A DNA stretch of 22,337 nt from Cyclobacteriaceae bacterium (GTDB lineage Bacteria > Bacteroidota > Bacteroidia > Cytophagales > Cyclobacteriaceae), in NCBI GenBank assembly GCA_009885605.1, contig VFKK01000061.1, positions 1 through 22,337 on the forward strand. Direction: 5' to 3'. Below, piece by piece: positions 1 to 7,610 of this stretch; position 1 is the stretch's first letter; each line of letters begins with the position of its first letter. The notes under the pieces were generated by a model, which made no database searches, was not told the origin of the DNA, and worked only from the letters and a program-made list of their open reading frames with translations. A program made the position numbers and the translations under genes.

Positions 1-690
1 GTTTTAAATCAAAACCTGAGAAATTCAGAGTCCAATCATCTGATTTTAAATTATTTGTATCAGAAGGAAGGTATCACGTTCCGAGCAGAAGCATTCTATA
101 AGTCTTATCATGACCTCGTGACTTTTGAAAGTTATCCGCAAAATCCAATCAACCTAAAAAACACCGGATCTGGATTTGCAAAAGGGTTTGATCTATTCCT
201 CAGGGATCGGGAAACGATCAAGAATACGGACTACTGGATCACTTACAGCTTTGTGGATAGTGAGAGAAAATACAATCAGTTTACCAGCCGAGTACAGCCG
301 GACTTTGCGCCAAAACATAATTTTTCTGTGGTGGCTAAGCACTTTATAGCAACGCTGAAATCACAGCTAGGTGCTTCATTTTCTCTAAATGACGGCTATA
401 CTTATACGGATCCAAATGTCCCCGGAGAGATGAATGCGAAAACAAAAGGATTCCAAAGTCTTAGCGTCAGCTGGTCATATCTGCCAAAACCCAACCTGAT
501 CATTCATATGGCTGTAAGCAATACCCTTGGAAGGGAAAACGTATTTGGCTATTCCTATGCCTCAAAACCAAATGAAGAAGGAGTATTTGAATCTATCCCC
601 CAAGGACAAGTTGCTCCGCGCTTCCTATTTCTGGGAGTATTCCTGACACTGTCGAAAGACAAAAACGCAAATCAATTAAACAACCTCTAA
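1..690 (+). CDS. TonB-dependent outer membrane receptor, C-terminal part (5' end outside window)
   Basis: The reading frame is open from the first base, so the gene starts upstream; an internal TTG at 55 is not a real start. The visible 229 residues are alternating amphipathic strands rich in aromatic residues (for example FRAEAFYKSYHDLVTF, DYWITYSFVDSERKY, FQSLSVSWSYLP), which is the usual look of the last strands of a TonB-dependent receptor beta-barrel. Such receptors sit in the outer membrane and import ligands using energy from TonB/ExbBD. Neither the plug domain nor the TonB box is visible, so the substrate cannot be told. The end is slightly unusual: the last strand (FLFLGVFLTLS) is followed by a polar tail of about 11 residues instead of ending on an aromatic residue. 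The next gene begins 10 bp downstream, so the two are probably co-transcribed. The family is fairly sure; the ligand is unknown. Confidence 0.8.
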   Translation, partial: VLNQNLRNSESNHLILNYLYQKEGITFRAEAFYKSYHDLVTFESYPQNPINLKNTGSGFAKGFDLFLRDRETIKNTDYWITYSFVDSERKYNQFTSRVQPDFAPKHNFSVVAKHFIATLKSQLGASFSLNDGYTYTDPNVPGEMNAKTKGFQSLSVSWSYLPKPNLIIHMAVSNTLGRENVFGYSYASKPNEEGVFESIPQGQVAPRFLFLGVFLTLSKDKNANQLNNL

Positions 691-700
691 ATCAAAAAAC

Positions 701-1345
701 ATGAAAAAGTACATCTTATCTCTCGCCTTAGTTTTTGTGTGGATAACCTTTGTGAAAGCAACTGATCCTGCTTACGTGAAGGCAATACAAAAGCAAATTG
801 GGGGAATGAAAACAGTCAAAACCGCTGAAGAATCCCAGGCCGTTTCCAATGGATTCCTTCGTATTTCCGAAGCAAACAATTCGGAATGGCTACCCATTTA
901 TTATGCAGCTTTGACCCAGGCTACTGCAGCTTTCAGATTTGATGTGGACAAAGATCTATACTTTGATCAAGCTCTTGCACTGGTAAAAAAGGCGGATCAA
1001 TTAGCGCCCGGTAACTCAGAAATTACTGCTCTTCATGGATATATTCTGATGGGGAAAATAAGCCTGGATCCGGCAAATCGGGGACAAAGCCTCAGCCCGG
1101 AAGCAATGGGGCTATTTGGAAAGGCAATCAGTCTGGATCGGGCGAATCCCAGAGCCGTCACTTTAATGTCGCAGATGGAACTTGGAATGGCCCAGTTTTT
1201 CGGTCAGGGACCTGAGAAGGCCTGCGGAATGGCAAGAATGGGATTGGAGCTTTTTGCAAAAGAACAAGCTAAAGTGGATGAAAACTACCTTTTGCCAACT
1301 TGGGGTAAAATGAATGCCGAACAAGTAGCAGGATCTTGCAAGTAA
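701..1345 (+). CDS. Exported TPR-like protein of unknown function
   Basis: This 214-aa protein has an N-terminal signal peptide (MKKYILSLALVFVWITFVKA, with likely cleavage after the Ala near residue 20). The mature part is mostly helical. Segments such as DQALALVKKADQLAPGNSEI and AMGLFGKAISLDRANPRAV look like degenerate tetratricopeptide repeats with the small-residue and Pro spacing typical of TPRs. It is probably periplasmic. It starts 10 bp after the TonB receptor stop and ends at a terminator, so receptor and TPR protein form a unit just upstream of a LytS/LytTR pair. Small TPR proteins next to TonB receptors are common in Bacteroidota, but the specific job is not known. No catalytic motif is visible. 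The start ATG is supported by the signal peptide directly after it. Confidence 0.75.
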   Translation: MKKYILSLALVFVWITFVKATDPAYVKAIQKQIGGMKTVKTAEESQAVSNGFLRISEANNSEWLPIYYAALTQATAAFRFDVDKDLYFDQALALVKKADQLAPGNSEITALHGYILMGKISLDPANRGQSLSPEAMGLFGKAISLDRANPRAVTLMSQMELGMAQFFGQGPEKACGMARMGLELFAKEQAKVDENYLLPTWGKMNAEQVAGSCK

Positions 1346-1373
1346 TTCCAACATTTGAAAACTAACCCCGAAT

Positions 1374-1410
1374 AAAGTCCTTCAACATATCTCTTGAAGG
1401 ACTTTTCTTT
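1374..1410 (+). terminator. Rho-independent terminator after the TonB/TPR unit
   Basis: A perfect 12-bp stem AAAGTCCTTCAA (1374-1385) / TTGAAGGACTTT (1394-1405) encloses an 8-nt loop. It is followed by TTCTTTCT. It lies 28 bp after the TPR gene stop and 42 bp before the kinase start, so it separates the two transcription units. Confidence 0.8.
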
Positions 1411-1451
1411 CTCCCCGATCTGATATCATCTCCTTTTTTCTAACTTTCCAT

Positions 1452-2528
1452 ATGACTCAAATCAATACAGGCGCAGATTGTAAAGAGGATACTGGAATCT
1501 GGAGAGACCTCCGAAAGTTTCTGATTTTAAATTTATGTATAGCATTCCTGCTCCAAATCTTTTTTTGCCCAATTTGCTTTTTGACATGGACAGATTTTAT
1601 CAGTCTCATTCCTGATTTTCTGTTTTCGTTCTCGGTTTCCATGGCACTAAGTTTTGGAGGCAGCAGAATTCAAGAGTATTTTGATTCTCGCATCTCCTGG
1701 ATTCATGAACCAGTCAAGCGTCTATTAGTGACGGTCATTACTTACATGGTTTATTCGTTTCTGGTGAGTTTCGTGATCGTATTTTTCTTTTTCTTTTTTG
1801 AAAGAAGCTTCCCTCTCAACAGCATTCCCTGGAAAAGCCTTTTGAATTTCACAACGATCCCAATGACAATTGCATTGGTCTTTATGGCCCTTTTTACTAC
1901 CAGAAGCTGGCTATTTGAATGGCGAAAATCAGCCATAGAAGCGGAGCAATTACGAACGGAAAAAATGGCCAGTCAGTATCAAAGTCTGAAGGATCAATTG
2001 AACCCTCATTTTTTATTTAACTCTCTCAATGTGCTTTCCAGCTTAGTCTATGAGGATGCGGATAAATCTGCCGCATTCATTCAGAAGTTGTCGAAGATTT
2101 ACCGATATGTTCTGGAAGTTCAAAAAGAAGAAATAGTAGAGCTAAGCAAAGAATTAGATTTTGCCAGAAACTACCTCGAACTTCAAAAGATTCGATTTGA
2201 GGATAATCTTCAGTATACGATTCAGGTCAATTCTGAAAAGGACTTCTTCCTCCCCCCTTTGTCATTACAACTTCTCCTGGAAAACGCGATCAAGCACAAC
2301 ACCGCCAGTAAGGAAAATCCTTTGTTTATTCATATTCAACAGAAAGGAAATGATTTGTGGATAAGTAATACATTCCAACCTAAAATGAGTCTGTCCGAAC
2401 TCTCTACTGGGGTGGGGCTTGAAAATATCAGGATGCGCTATCAGTTTTTGAGTTCGAAAAATATTGAAGTAACTCAAACCGAAAATGATTTTAATGTCAG
2501 GCTTCCTTTACTCAAGATTGAAGCATGA
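1452..2528 (+). CDS. LytS/YehU-type sensor histidine kinase
   Basis: This 358-aa protein is an integral membrane sensor kinase. Residues about 22-48, 52-70, 90-116 and 132-152 are hydrophobic and fit four membrane helices. A short coiled linker (155-180) follows. The His_kinase domain (PF06580 type) has the phospho-acceptor in LNPHFLFNSL, with the His at residue 186. The ATP-binding part has the N box LLENAIKHN (275-283) and the G box GVGLENI (320-326). No separate periplasmic or PAS sensor domain is present, so the signal is probably read by the membrane helices. The response regulator ATG lies 4 bp before the end of this ORF, which implies translational coupling. The N-terminal half is richer in T runs and Phe than its neighbours, as expected for membrane helices. 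Family assignment is firm; the stimulus is unknown. Confidence 0.93.
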   Translation: MTQINTGADCKEDTGIWRDLRKFLILNLCIAFLLQIFFCPICFLTWTDFISLIPDFLFSFSVSMALSFGGSRIQEYFDSRISWIHEPVKRLLVTVITYMVYSFLVSFVIVFFFFFFERSFPLNSIPWKSLLNFTTIPMTIALVFMALFTTRSWLFEWRKSAIEAEQLRTEKMASQYQSLKDQLNPHFLFNSLNVLSSLVYEDADKSAAFIQKLSKIYRYVLEVQKEEIVELSKELDFARNYLELQKIRFEDNLQYTIQVNSEKDFFLPPLSLQLLLENAIKHNTASKENPLFIHIQQKGNDLWISNTFQPKMSLSELSTGVGLENIRMRYQFLSSKNIEVTQTENDFNVRLPLLKIEA

Positions 2529-3277
2529 ACATCCTCCTGATTGAAGACGAAAAACTTGCCGCAAACCGGCTATTAATGCTCCTGAAGGTGCATTTTCCCG
2601 AAGCAAATTTTTTCGGAAACCTCGATAGTATTTCCGCATCAATTAATTGGCTTAGCTCCAATCCCTCTCCGGATTTGATCCTCTGCGACATCCAATTGGC
2701 TGATGGGCTCAGCTTTGGGATTTTTGAAAAAGTCAAGGTGACCTCTCCCATAATTTTCACCACGGCTTATGATCAGTATGCTATCAAAGCTTTTCAGGTC
2801 AATGCAATTGACTATCTATTGAAGCCAATTGATTCGGTGGAACTTACCCGTGCAGTGGAAAAATTCAAGAATAGTCAAATCCAGCCTGTCCTCGATTTGA
2901 AGATTTTGAAAGAATTGCTTCAGCCGCAACCTGCAAACTTCAAGTCTCGCTTCTTAATCCGATATAGGGAAAAGATCCAAAGCATTCCCGTAGAGGATAT
3001 TTCTTTTGTTTTCAGCGAAGAGCGTGTCACTTTTCTCCAAACACATGATGGCAAAAAGTTTGTGATCGACTATACGCTTGATCAAACCGAATCTCAAATA
3101 GATCCTCGCATTTTCTTCCGATTAAACCGAAAATACCTTTGCAAGGCGGAGGCAATCCTGGAGATTATATCTTATTCAAACAGTCGGCTGAAAATCAAAT
3201 TAAAAAACTGCCCGGATAATGATGTTTTGATTAGCCGGGAAAAAGTAGGCGATTTTAAAAATTGGCTGGATAGCTAA
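2525..3277 (+). CDS. LytTR-family DNA-binding response regulator
   Basis: This 250-aa cytoplasmic regulator is the partner of the kinase just upstream; its ATG overlaps the kinase stop (ATGA). The receiver domain (1-120) has the acidic pair at E7/D8, the phospho-acceptor D55 in LILCDIQLADG, the switch residues FTTAYD (78-83) and K100 in YLLKPID. The C-terminal LytTR domain (about 142-248) includes the typical strands FLIRYREKIQSIPVEDISFV and RIFFRLNRKYL. LytTR domains bind imperfect direct repeats in promoters. I could not identify a convincing site here. Likely targets are the neighbouring TonB/TPR unit or the membrane gene downstream, but that is inference. Confidence 0.94.
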   Translation: MNILLIEDEKLAANRLLMLLKVHFPEANFFGNLDSISASINWLSSNPSPDLILCDIQLADGLSFGIFEKVKVTSPIIFTTAYDQYAIKAFQVNAIDYLLKPIDSVELTRAVEKFKNSQIQPVLDLKILKELLQPQPANFKSRFLIRYREKIQSIPVEDISFVFSEERVTFLQTHDGKKFVIDYTLDQTESQIDPRIFFRLNRKYLCKAEAILEIISYSNSRLKIKLKNCPDNDVLISREKVGDFKNWLDS

Positions 3278-3314
3278 ATGATAATAAAGCAAGAACTTCT
3301 ATATTTTTAGAGCA

Positions 3315-4531
3315 ATGGAAGACGAAACAGATTTACACAAAAAACAGGAAGATCTGACCTGGCTAGAAAATTTGCAGCGAAACAGCTGGGAACCGGAAGT
3401 GATTATCTCAGGTATTATACTTGCTTTTCTGTTCATTTTTCCTTCGAAGGTATATGAGTTTTCCGCCTACCTGATTCAAGATCTCGGCGTGGGATATTTG
3501 CCCAGTTCATTGGTCTTGCTGTATCTCACCATGATCATAAGCTTTTTAAGATTTTTTTCGTCGTGCATCTCGCCCTCAGATTTATTTGGGCGGGTCTTCT
3601 GGGGTTGAGTTTTGCTTTTCCGGGAGGCGTGATTCAGGAAAAGCTTTTTAAAATGGGACAGGGTTTTAATTATCAAAAACCCGACGATATGGCCATGAAG
3701 TTGGAAAAAATCTGCAGAACTACTTTCGCCTACCCCATCTCCATGACGATAGCATTTTTGATCTTTACTTTTTACCTGGGTTTTCTGATCGTCATTTATG
3801 TAATTCTGGATCTTCGATTTTTAATTATCTACGTGATATTCATGGTCTCACTTCTTTTTTTCGGCCTTTTAATGGCCTCCAAAAAGAAAACAAGATTTAA
3901 GATCTGGTATTCAGGGACTATCCTTTCGTCGATTGCTGCCATTTACCAAAGCAATCTGGGGAAGTGGTTTACACTCCTTTATGGAGTCGGAATTTTTGGA
4001 TTGGCGACGCCTATTATCATGGCAGATATTAAAGATTTTTCGCTGTTTTTCAACGAAACGAACGTCAATCAAATGGAGCAAGAATGGCCGGAGAAGAATT
4101 TATATTTTGAGGAATACCATGATTCCGAAAAGAGATTTGCAAAAGCTTTTATTCCAAAAGAAGAAACTTCAGAAAATATGCTGAAAATAGGAGTCGTTCG
4201 ATACCAGGAGGATTCCAAAATCATGGAGCACATCAAAGCTGATTTTAAAGTATCACCTGATACTCTGGCCTGGCAAGAACTCAATGAGACAGCTGATTTA
4301 CACCGCATCTACCTGAATGATTCCTTAATTAATATCGAAGACTGGAGTAAGGTCCGAATGGCAGCGTCCGGGCAAAAAGTATATCAGTCTGCCTTTCCGA
4401 TCGAAAACCTTTCCAAAGGGCGTCATCAATTAAGAATTGAAAAACTTATTCTCCGCTATGATTTTTTCACGGACGAACCCGAAATCAGAGTTCTTAAAAA
4501 TTGGGCGAAGTTTGAGTTTATAAAAGAATAG
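3315..4531 (+). pseudogene. Multi-pass membrane protein gene, split by a frameshift at a T7 run
   Basis: Two overlapping frames together read as one protein of about 405 aa. The first frame (3315-3608) starts with an acidic/polar head, then EPEVIISGIILAFLFIF and further membrane helices. Past the T7 run at 3552-3558 it runs into an out-of-frame tail and stops. The -1 frame continues the membrane protein (FFVVHLALRFIWAGLLGL) through more helices to about 3900-4040, then a hydrophilic C-terminal domain of roughly 160 aa ending at 4531. One extra T in the run would restore one uninterrupted ORF. So this is a recent one-base deletion, a sequencing error, or slippage on the T run. The gene begins 37 bp after the LytTR regulator and may be in the same operon or a target of it. 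I do not recognise the family; the conserved-looking N-terminal helix block suggests an uncharacterised Bacteroidota membrane family. Confidence 0.75.
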
Positions 4532-4538
4532 CAAAGAC

Positions 4539-4573
4539 AAAAAAAAGCGAGACTTACTCAGTCTCGCTTTTTA
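4539..4573. terminator. Bidirectional terminator overlapping the rng stop codon
   Basis: The 7-bp GC-rich stem GCGAGAC (4547-4553) / GTCTCGC (4561-4567) has a 7-nt loop and is flanked by A8 on the left and T5 on the right. It therefore ends the plus-strand membrane gene and the minus-strand rng gene. The rng stop codon (4554-4556) lies in the loop, so the last rng codons form one arm of the hairpin. Confidence 0.88.
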
Positions 4574-6128
4574 CTTGTAGTTCTATTTCTTCACCAGATT
4601 CATCTAAGAATCTGTATTCCGTCACTGGTAGGGAAGAGTCTCTGATCAGTTTTACCCACTTGTAATATTTGAAAAACCACTTTGCTCTACGGCTAATTAG
4701 ACCTTGTGTAAAGAAAGCGTGCAGATAGGGATGCAACCCAATTTGAATATTTGCTACGTTTTGGATCGTGGCCAGATGCTCCAGATCTTTCTCCAGCTTA
4801 TCGGCTATCAGAATGGATGCCTGAATTTTTCCGGTACCGTTACATGCAGGGCAGATCTCTTTGGTCACAATATTGACCTCTGGTCTTACTCGCTGCCGGG
4901 TGATTTGCATGAGCCCAAATTTGCTCAGTGGCAATACGGTATGCTTGGATCTGTCATACTTCATCTCCGATTGCATCGCTTCAAAAATGGCTTTCTTGTT
5001 CTCTGCCTTTTTCATGTCGATAAAATCGACGACGATGATTCCTCCCATATCTCGGAGGCGGAGTTGTCTGGCAATTTCTTTTGCAGCAACCAGGTTGGTT
5101 TTAAGAGCTGTTGATTCCTGGTCACTTTCCTGATTGGACTTGTTGCCACTATTCACGTCGATGACGTGCAGGGCTTCGGTGTGCTCGATGATCACATAGC
5201 CTCCCTGAGGAAGGCTGACCGTCTGTCCAAAAAGGCTTTTGATTTGCTTTTCGATTCCAAAACTTTCAAACATCTTGACTTTACCGTTGTAAAGTCTTAC
5301 AATTTTTTCTTTCTCAGGAGCAATTGTCCTGATGTAGGTTTTGATCTGATCGTAGGTCTCTTCGTCTTCTACGGTGATTGCGTCGAAAGATTCATTGAGC
5401 AGGTCTCTCACAAGTGAGGAGGCCATACTCATCTCTCCGATAATTTTGTCGCGGCTTTTGGCTTTCAACAGCTTCTTCATGCCTTCTTCCCAATTAGTGA
5501 GAAGATTTCGAAGGTCTTTATCCAGTTCTGTAACGGACTGGCCTTCGGCTACTGTTCGGATAATTACGCCGAAGTTAGCAGGCTTGATAGAAGAGATGAG
5601 CCTCAAAAGTCTTTTTCTTTCCTCGTTACTTCTGATTTTCTTAGACACATTTACTGTGTCAGAGAAAGGTACAAGTACGAGATAGCGACCGGGTAGAGAG
5701 AGCTCACAGGATAGTCGGGGACCCTTCGTTGAGATAGGTTCTTTCACGATCTGAACAAGCACTTGACTGTTGCTTTTTGACAGGATATTGGAAATCTTCC
5801 CAATCTTGTCGATTTCAGGTTCGTTTTCGAAGCCTTTCAGCATGTAATTGCTGTAGTTGTTGTTGCGCACCATCTTGGTGAACTTCATCATGCTGTTGAA
5901 ATTCGGCCCGAGGTCCTGGTAATGAAGAAAGGCATCTTTCTCATAACCTACGTCGATGAAGGCTGCATTGAGCCCATTGACGATTTTGCGGACGGTTCCC
6001 AGGTAAATGTCTCCAACTTTGAATGAATTGTCCATCCCTTCGGAATGCAACTCAACAAGGCTTTTATCTTGGAGGAGGGCGATACGACTACCGTTTTGAG
6101 CAGAATCAATTAATAATTCCGTACTCAA
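4554..6128 (-). CDS. rng: Ribonuclease G (RNase E/G family endoribonuclease)
   Basis: This 524-aa cytoplasmic endonuclease cleaves single-stranded A/U-rich RNA and takes part in rRNA maturation and mRNA decay. The S1 RNA-binding domain lies at about 36-130 (GDIYLGTVRKIVNGLNAAFI). It holds a longer loop (about 78-120) than in E. coli RNase G. The RNase H-like and 5'-sensor regions follow. The two metal-binding aspartates are in HVIDVNSGN (D324) and IIVVDFIDMKK (D368). The zinc-link cysteines are C426 and C429 in CPACNGTGK. The length fits RNase G: there is no long disordered C-terminal scaffold as in RNase E. It is the last gene of a minus-strand set after HU, a TPR protein and a 29-aa basic protein. 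The start ATG is 62 bp after the small gene stop, with an inverted repeat in between. Confidence in the family is very high; the G versus E name is by length. Confidence 0.95.
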   Translation of the reverse strand: MSTELLIDSAQNGSRIALLQDKSLVELHSEGMDNSFKVGDIYLGTVRKIVNGLNAAFIDVGYEKDAFLHYQDLGPNFNSMMKFTKMVRNNNYSNYMLKGFENEPEIDKIGKISNILSKSNSQVLVQIVKEPISTKGPRLSCELSLPGRYLVLVPFSDTVNVSKKIRSNEERKRLLRLISSIKPANFGVIIRTVAEGQSVTELDKDLRNLLTNWEEGMKKLLKAKSRDKIIGEMSMASSLVRDLLNESFDAITVEDEETYDQIKTYIRTIAPEKEKIVRLYNGKVKMFESFGIEKQIKSLFGQTVSLPQGGYVIIEHTEALHVIDVNSGNKSNQESDQESTALKTNLVAAKEIARQLRLRDMGGIIVVDFIDMKKAENKKAIFEAMQSEMKYDRSKHTVLPLSKFGLMQITRQRVRPEVNIVTKEICPACNGTGKIQASILIADKLEKDLEHLATIQNVANIQIGLHPYLHAFFTQGLISRRAKWFFKYYKWVKLIRDSSLPVTEYRFLDESGEEIELQVKSETE

Positions 6129-6178
6129 AATCGTATCTATTTATATGTAAATGAACGTGTTTGCACTAAAACAGGAAT

Positions 6179-6202
6179 AAGAAGAAGTGATTACTTCTTC
6201 TT
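6179..6202 (-). other. Inverted repeat across the stop codon of the 29-aa gene, upstream of rng
   Basis: A perfect 10-bp inverted repeat, AAGAAGAAGT (6179-6188) / ACTTCTTCTT (6193-6202), has a 4-base loop. The stop codon of the small gene falls at the loop edge. Read on the minus strand it is not followed by a clear T tract (next bases ATTCCTG). It may be a weak terminator, an mRNA-stabilising hairpin or a processing site ahead of rng. Part of the symmetry comes from the AAG lysine codons at the gene's end, so function is uncertain. Confidence 0.5.
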
Positions 6203-6280
6203 ATGTCTATTTTTTCTTAGTCTTTTCTTACGCTTGTGCGTAGCGATTTTATGTCTCTTTCTTTTCTTACCGCAAGGCAT
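6191..6280 (-). CDS. 29-aa Lys/Arg-rich AURKAIP1/COX24-like (mS38-type) protein
   Basis: Translation of the minus strand from ATG at 6280 gives a 29-residue protein that begins MPCGKKRKRHKIATHKRKKR and ends RHKKK before TAA at 6191. It has 19 Lys/Arg and no acidic residue. From memory, very similar short proteins are widespread in Bacteroidota and are annotated as AURKAIP1/COX24-domain proteins. The mitochondrial relative, mS38, is a small-subunit ribosomal protein. A structural role on the ribosome, binding rRNA, is therefore the best guess. It lies 29 bp after the TPR gene and 62 bp before rng, in the same direction, so a shared transcript is likely. Being so short, it is easily missed by gene callers. 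The reading was checked codon by codon; the family label is recognition, not a search. Confidence 0.88.
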   Translation of the reverse strand: MPCGKKRKRHKIATHKRKKRLRKNRHKKK

Positions 6281-6309
6281 AGTTTTATGAATTTAAGTGA
6301 TAAAATAAT

Positions 6310-7137
6310 TTATAGCCTGTCGAGATAGCTTTGGACACTCCCAAGGATCATCTGATCATCGGTCATCTCCTTTACTTTCTCAAACTGAGCTTTTGCTTTG
6401 TTCTTAAGATTGGCTTCGAAGTAGCTCACTCCGAGGTAAAACTGACCCTGTAAGTTCTCAGGATGATATTGAAGGAGTTCTTCAAATCGCTCTGTGGCTC
6501 TTTTGTACTGACCTGATTGCATTGAAAGAACACCCATATTAAACAGGGCATCTTCGTTCTGGGGATCTTGCTCGAGAATTTCTCTCATCATCGTGATTCC
6601 CTGCATCGGGTTAGCAGAAGACACGTAGGTCATTGCTATTTTAGTCTTCAAATCCAATCGCGAGGGATCTTTATCCAACACCTTTGAAAGATAACTTCTT
6701 GTCAATTCAGCTGTATTGCCAACTTTATCGGGATCAAGCGCAAAACTGAAAGCTTCATAGTAGGCAAGACCTGCTTTTTCTGCCAATTCCAATTCTTGCT
6801 TTTCTTCAAATGCGAGACCAAGATAGTAACCTGCGCTATCGTATTTGCTCAATCCCTTATAAATATCTGCCAATGCAAGTGCCGACGAGACTTTAACTTC
6901 CTTCGAATCTCCTCCTTCAACTTGAGATCTCAACGAGACAATCTCTGCTACTTGATCTGAAGACAACTCCGCCTCATGAAGACTTACAGCATCTGTGGCC
7001 GTTGAGGTGGTTTCTTCATTTTCCTGAGAAATTGAATCTGCATCCCCTTTACTATCAACCACCGCCGTCGGCAAAGCATAAAAGCCTGCGATTGCGATAA
7101 TTCCTACTGCGAGAAGTATGAGCTGAGATCTTTTCAT
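6310..7137 (-). CDS. Membrane-anchored tetratricopeptide repeat protein
   Basis: This 275-aa protein has an N-terminal hydrophobic helix (residues about 4-22, LILLAVGIIAIAGFYALP) that is an uncleaved anchor or signal peptide. A Ser/Thr/Glu-rich linker (30-55) follows, then TPR units. The clearest are NEDALFNMGVLSMQSGQYKR and ENLQGQFYLGVSYFEANLKN, with an earlier one around ALALADIYKGLSKYDSAGYY. TPRs are protein-binding scaffolds; no catalytic motif is present. It starts 19 bp after the HU gene stop and is followed by the 29-aa ribosomal-type gene and rng, all in the same direction. A TPR protein between HU and RNase G may be a conserved arrangement in Cytophagales, but I am not certain. The partner and exact role are unknown. 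Confidence 0.85.
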   Translation of the reverse strand: MKRSQLILLAVGIIAIAGFYALPTAVVDSKGDADSISQENEETTSTATDAVSLHEAELSSDQVAEIVSLRSQVEGGDSKEVKVSSALALADIYKGLSKYDSAGYYLGLAFEEKQELELAEKAGLAYYEAFSFALDPDKVGNTAELTRSYLSKVLDKDPSRLDLKTKIAMTYVSSANPMQGITMMREILEQDPQNEDALFNMGVLSMQSGQYKRATERFEELLQYHPENLQGQFYLGVSYFEANLKNKAKAQFEKVKEMTDDQMILGSVQSYLDRL

Positions 7138-7156
7138 TTCAAATTGCTCTCAAGAC

Positions 7157-7465
7157 TTAGTCTTGAGGAGCCAACTGCTTAATTTTTTTGCTGTTCTTGA
7201 TCTTTTCTACAAACACTTTAGATGGCTTGAAAGCCGGGATGTAGTGCTCTTCGATCACGATAGCTGTGTTTTTGGAGATGTTTCTGGCGATTTTCTTAGC
7301 CCTTTTCTTGTTGATGAAGCTACCAAAACCCCTGACATAGATGTTTTCCCCGTCTGCCATAGAATCCTTCACAACTTTGAAGAATGCCTCAATGGCTTGT
7401 GTAACATCATCTTTTTGGATTCCTGTTTTATCAGAAATCTTAGTGATTACTTCTGCTTTAGTCAC
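7157..7465 (-). CDS. HU/IHF-family histone-like DNA-binding protein
   Basis: This 102-aa protein matches the HU/IHF fold over nearly its whole length. An N-terminal helical dimerisation part (MTKAEVITKISDKTGIQKDD) is followed by the beta-arm segment with the family signature VRGFGSFINKKRAKKIARN. The usual arm-tip Pro region is replaced by ISKNTAIVIEEHYIPAFKP. The conserved FKPSK near the C-terminus is present. A short Lys-rich tail and a final polar stretch make it about 10 residues longer than E. coli HU. It bends and compacts DNA as a dimer. It is the first gene of the minus-strand set that runs through the TPR protein to rng, and it is divergent from mutY. A minus-strand TAnnTTTG element lies 67-74 bp upstream of the start. 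Confidence 0.95.
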   Translation of the reverse strand: MTKAEVITKISDKTGIQKDDVTQAIEAFFKVVKDSMADGENIYVRGFGSFINKKRAKKIARNISKNTAIVIEEHYIPAFKPSKVFVEKIKNSKKIKQLAPQD

Positions 7466-7531
7466 TTTGAAATTATTTTAGAAATTACGAAATACGCTTA
7501 ACGACCTATTAACCAAGTGTTTTTGGGATTG

Positions 7532-7539
7532 CAAATGTA
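7532..7539 (-). promoter_or_regulatory. -7 promoter element for the HU-rng set
   Basis: Read on the minus strand this is TACATTTG, an exact match to the Bacteroidota -7 consensus TAnnTTTG. A TTTG on the minus strand at 7563-7566 could be the -33 element, although the 23-bp spacer is a little longer than usual. It would give the HU mRNA a leader of roughly 60 nt. Confidence 0.55.
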
Positions 7540-7577
7540 CGAGAAGCAATGCAATTAAAAAACAAATTCGAAAAAAT

Positions 7578-7585
7578 TACCTTTG
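7578..7585 (+). promoter_or_regulatory. -7 promoter element for mutY
   Basis: TACCTTTG is an exact match to TAnnTTTG, 25 bp before the mutY ATG at 7611. No good -33 TTTG is seen at the expected distance. The position implies transcription starts near 7592, which supports the ATG at 7611 over the upstream TTG at 7587. Confidence 0.55.
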
Positions 7586-7610
7586 TTTGCAGTGTAGAAT
7601 TTTATCCCTA

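Noticed and set aside
3552..3560. Programmed -1 ribosomal frameshift in the membrane gene
   Set aside because: The frame reads A TTT TTT, which is not a canonical X XXY YYZ slippery heptamer, and no downstream pseudoknot was identified; simple indel or transcript slippage is preferred.
4704..5685. Several plus-strand ORFs opposite rng
   Set aside because: They are shadows on the antisense strand of a strongly conserved gene, with no recognisable protein features.
7587..7610. TTG start giving MutY 8 extra residues
   Set aside because: The exact -7 element at 7578-7585 places the transcript start near 7592, inside this extension; ATG 7611 fits the family start.
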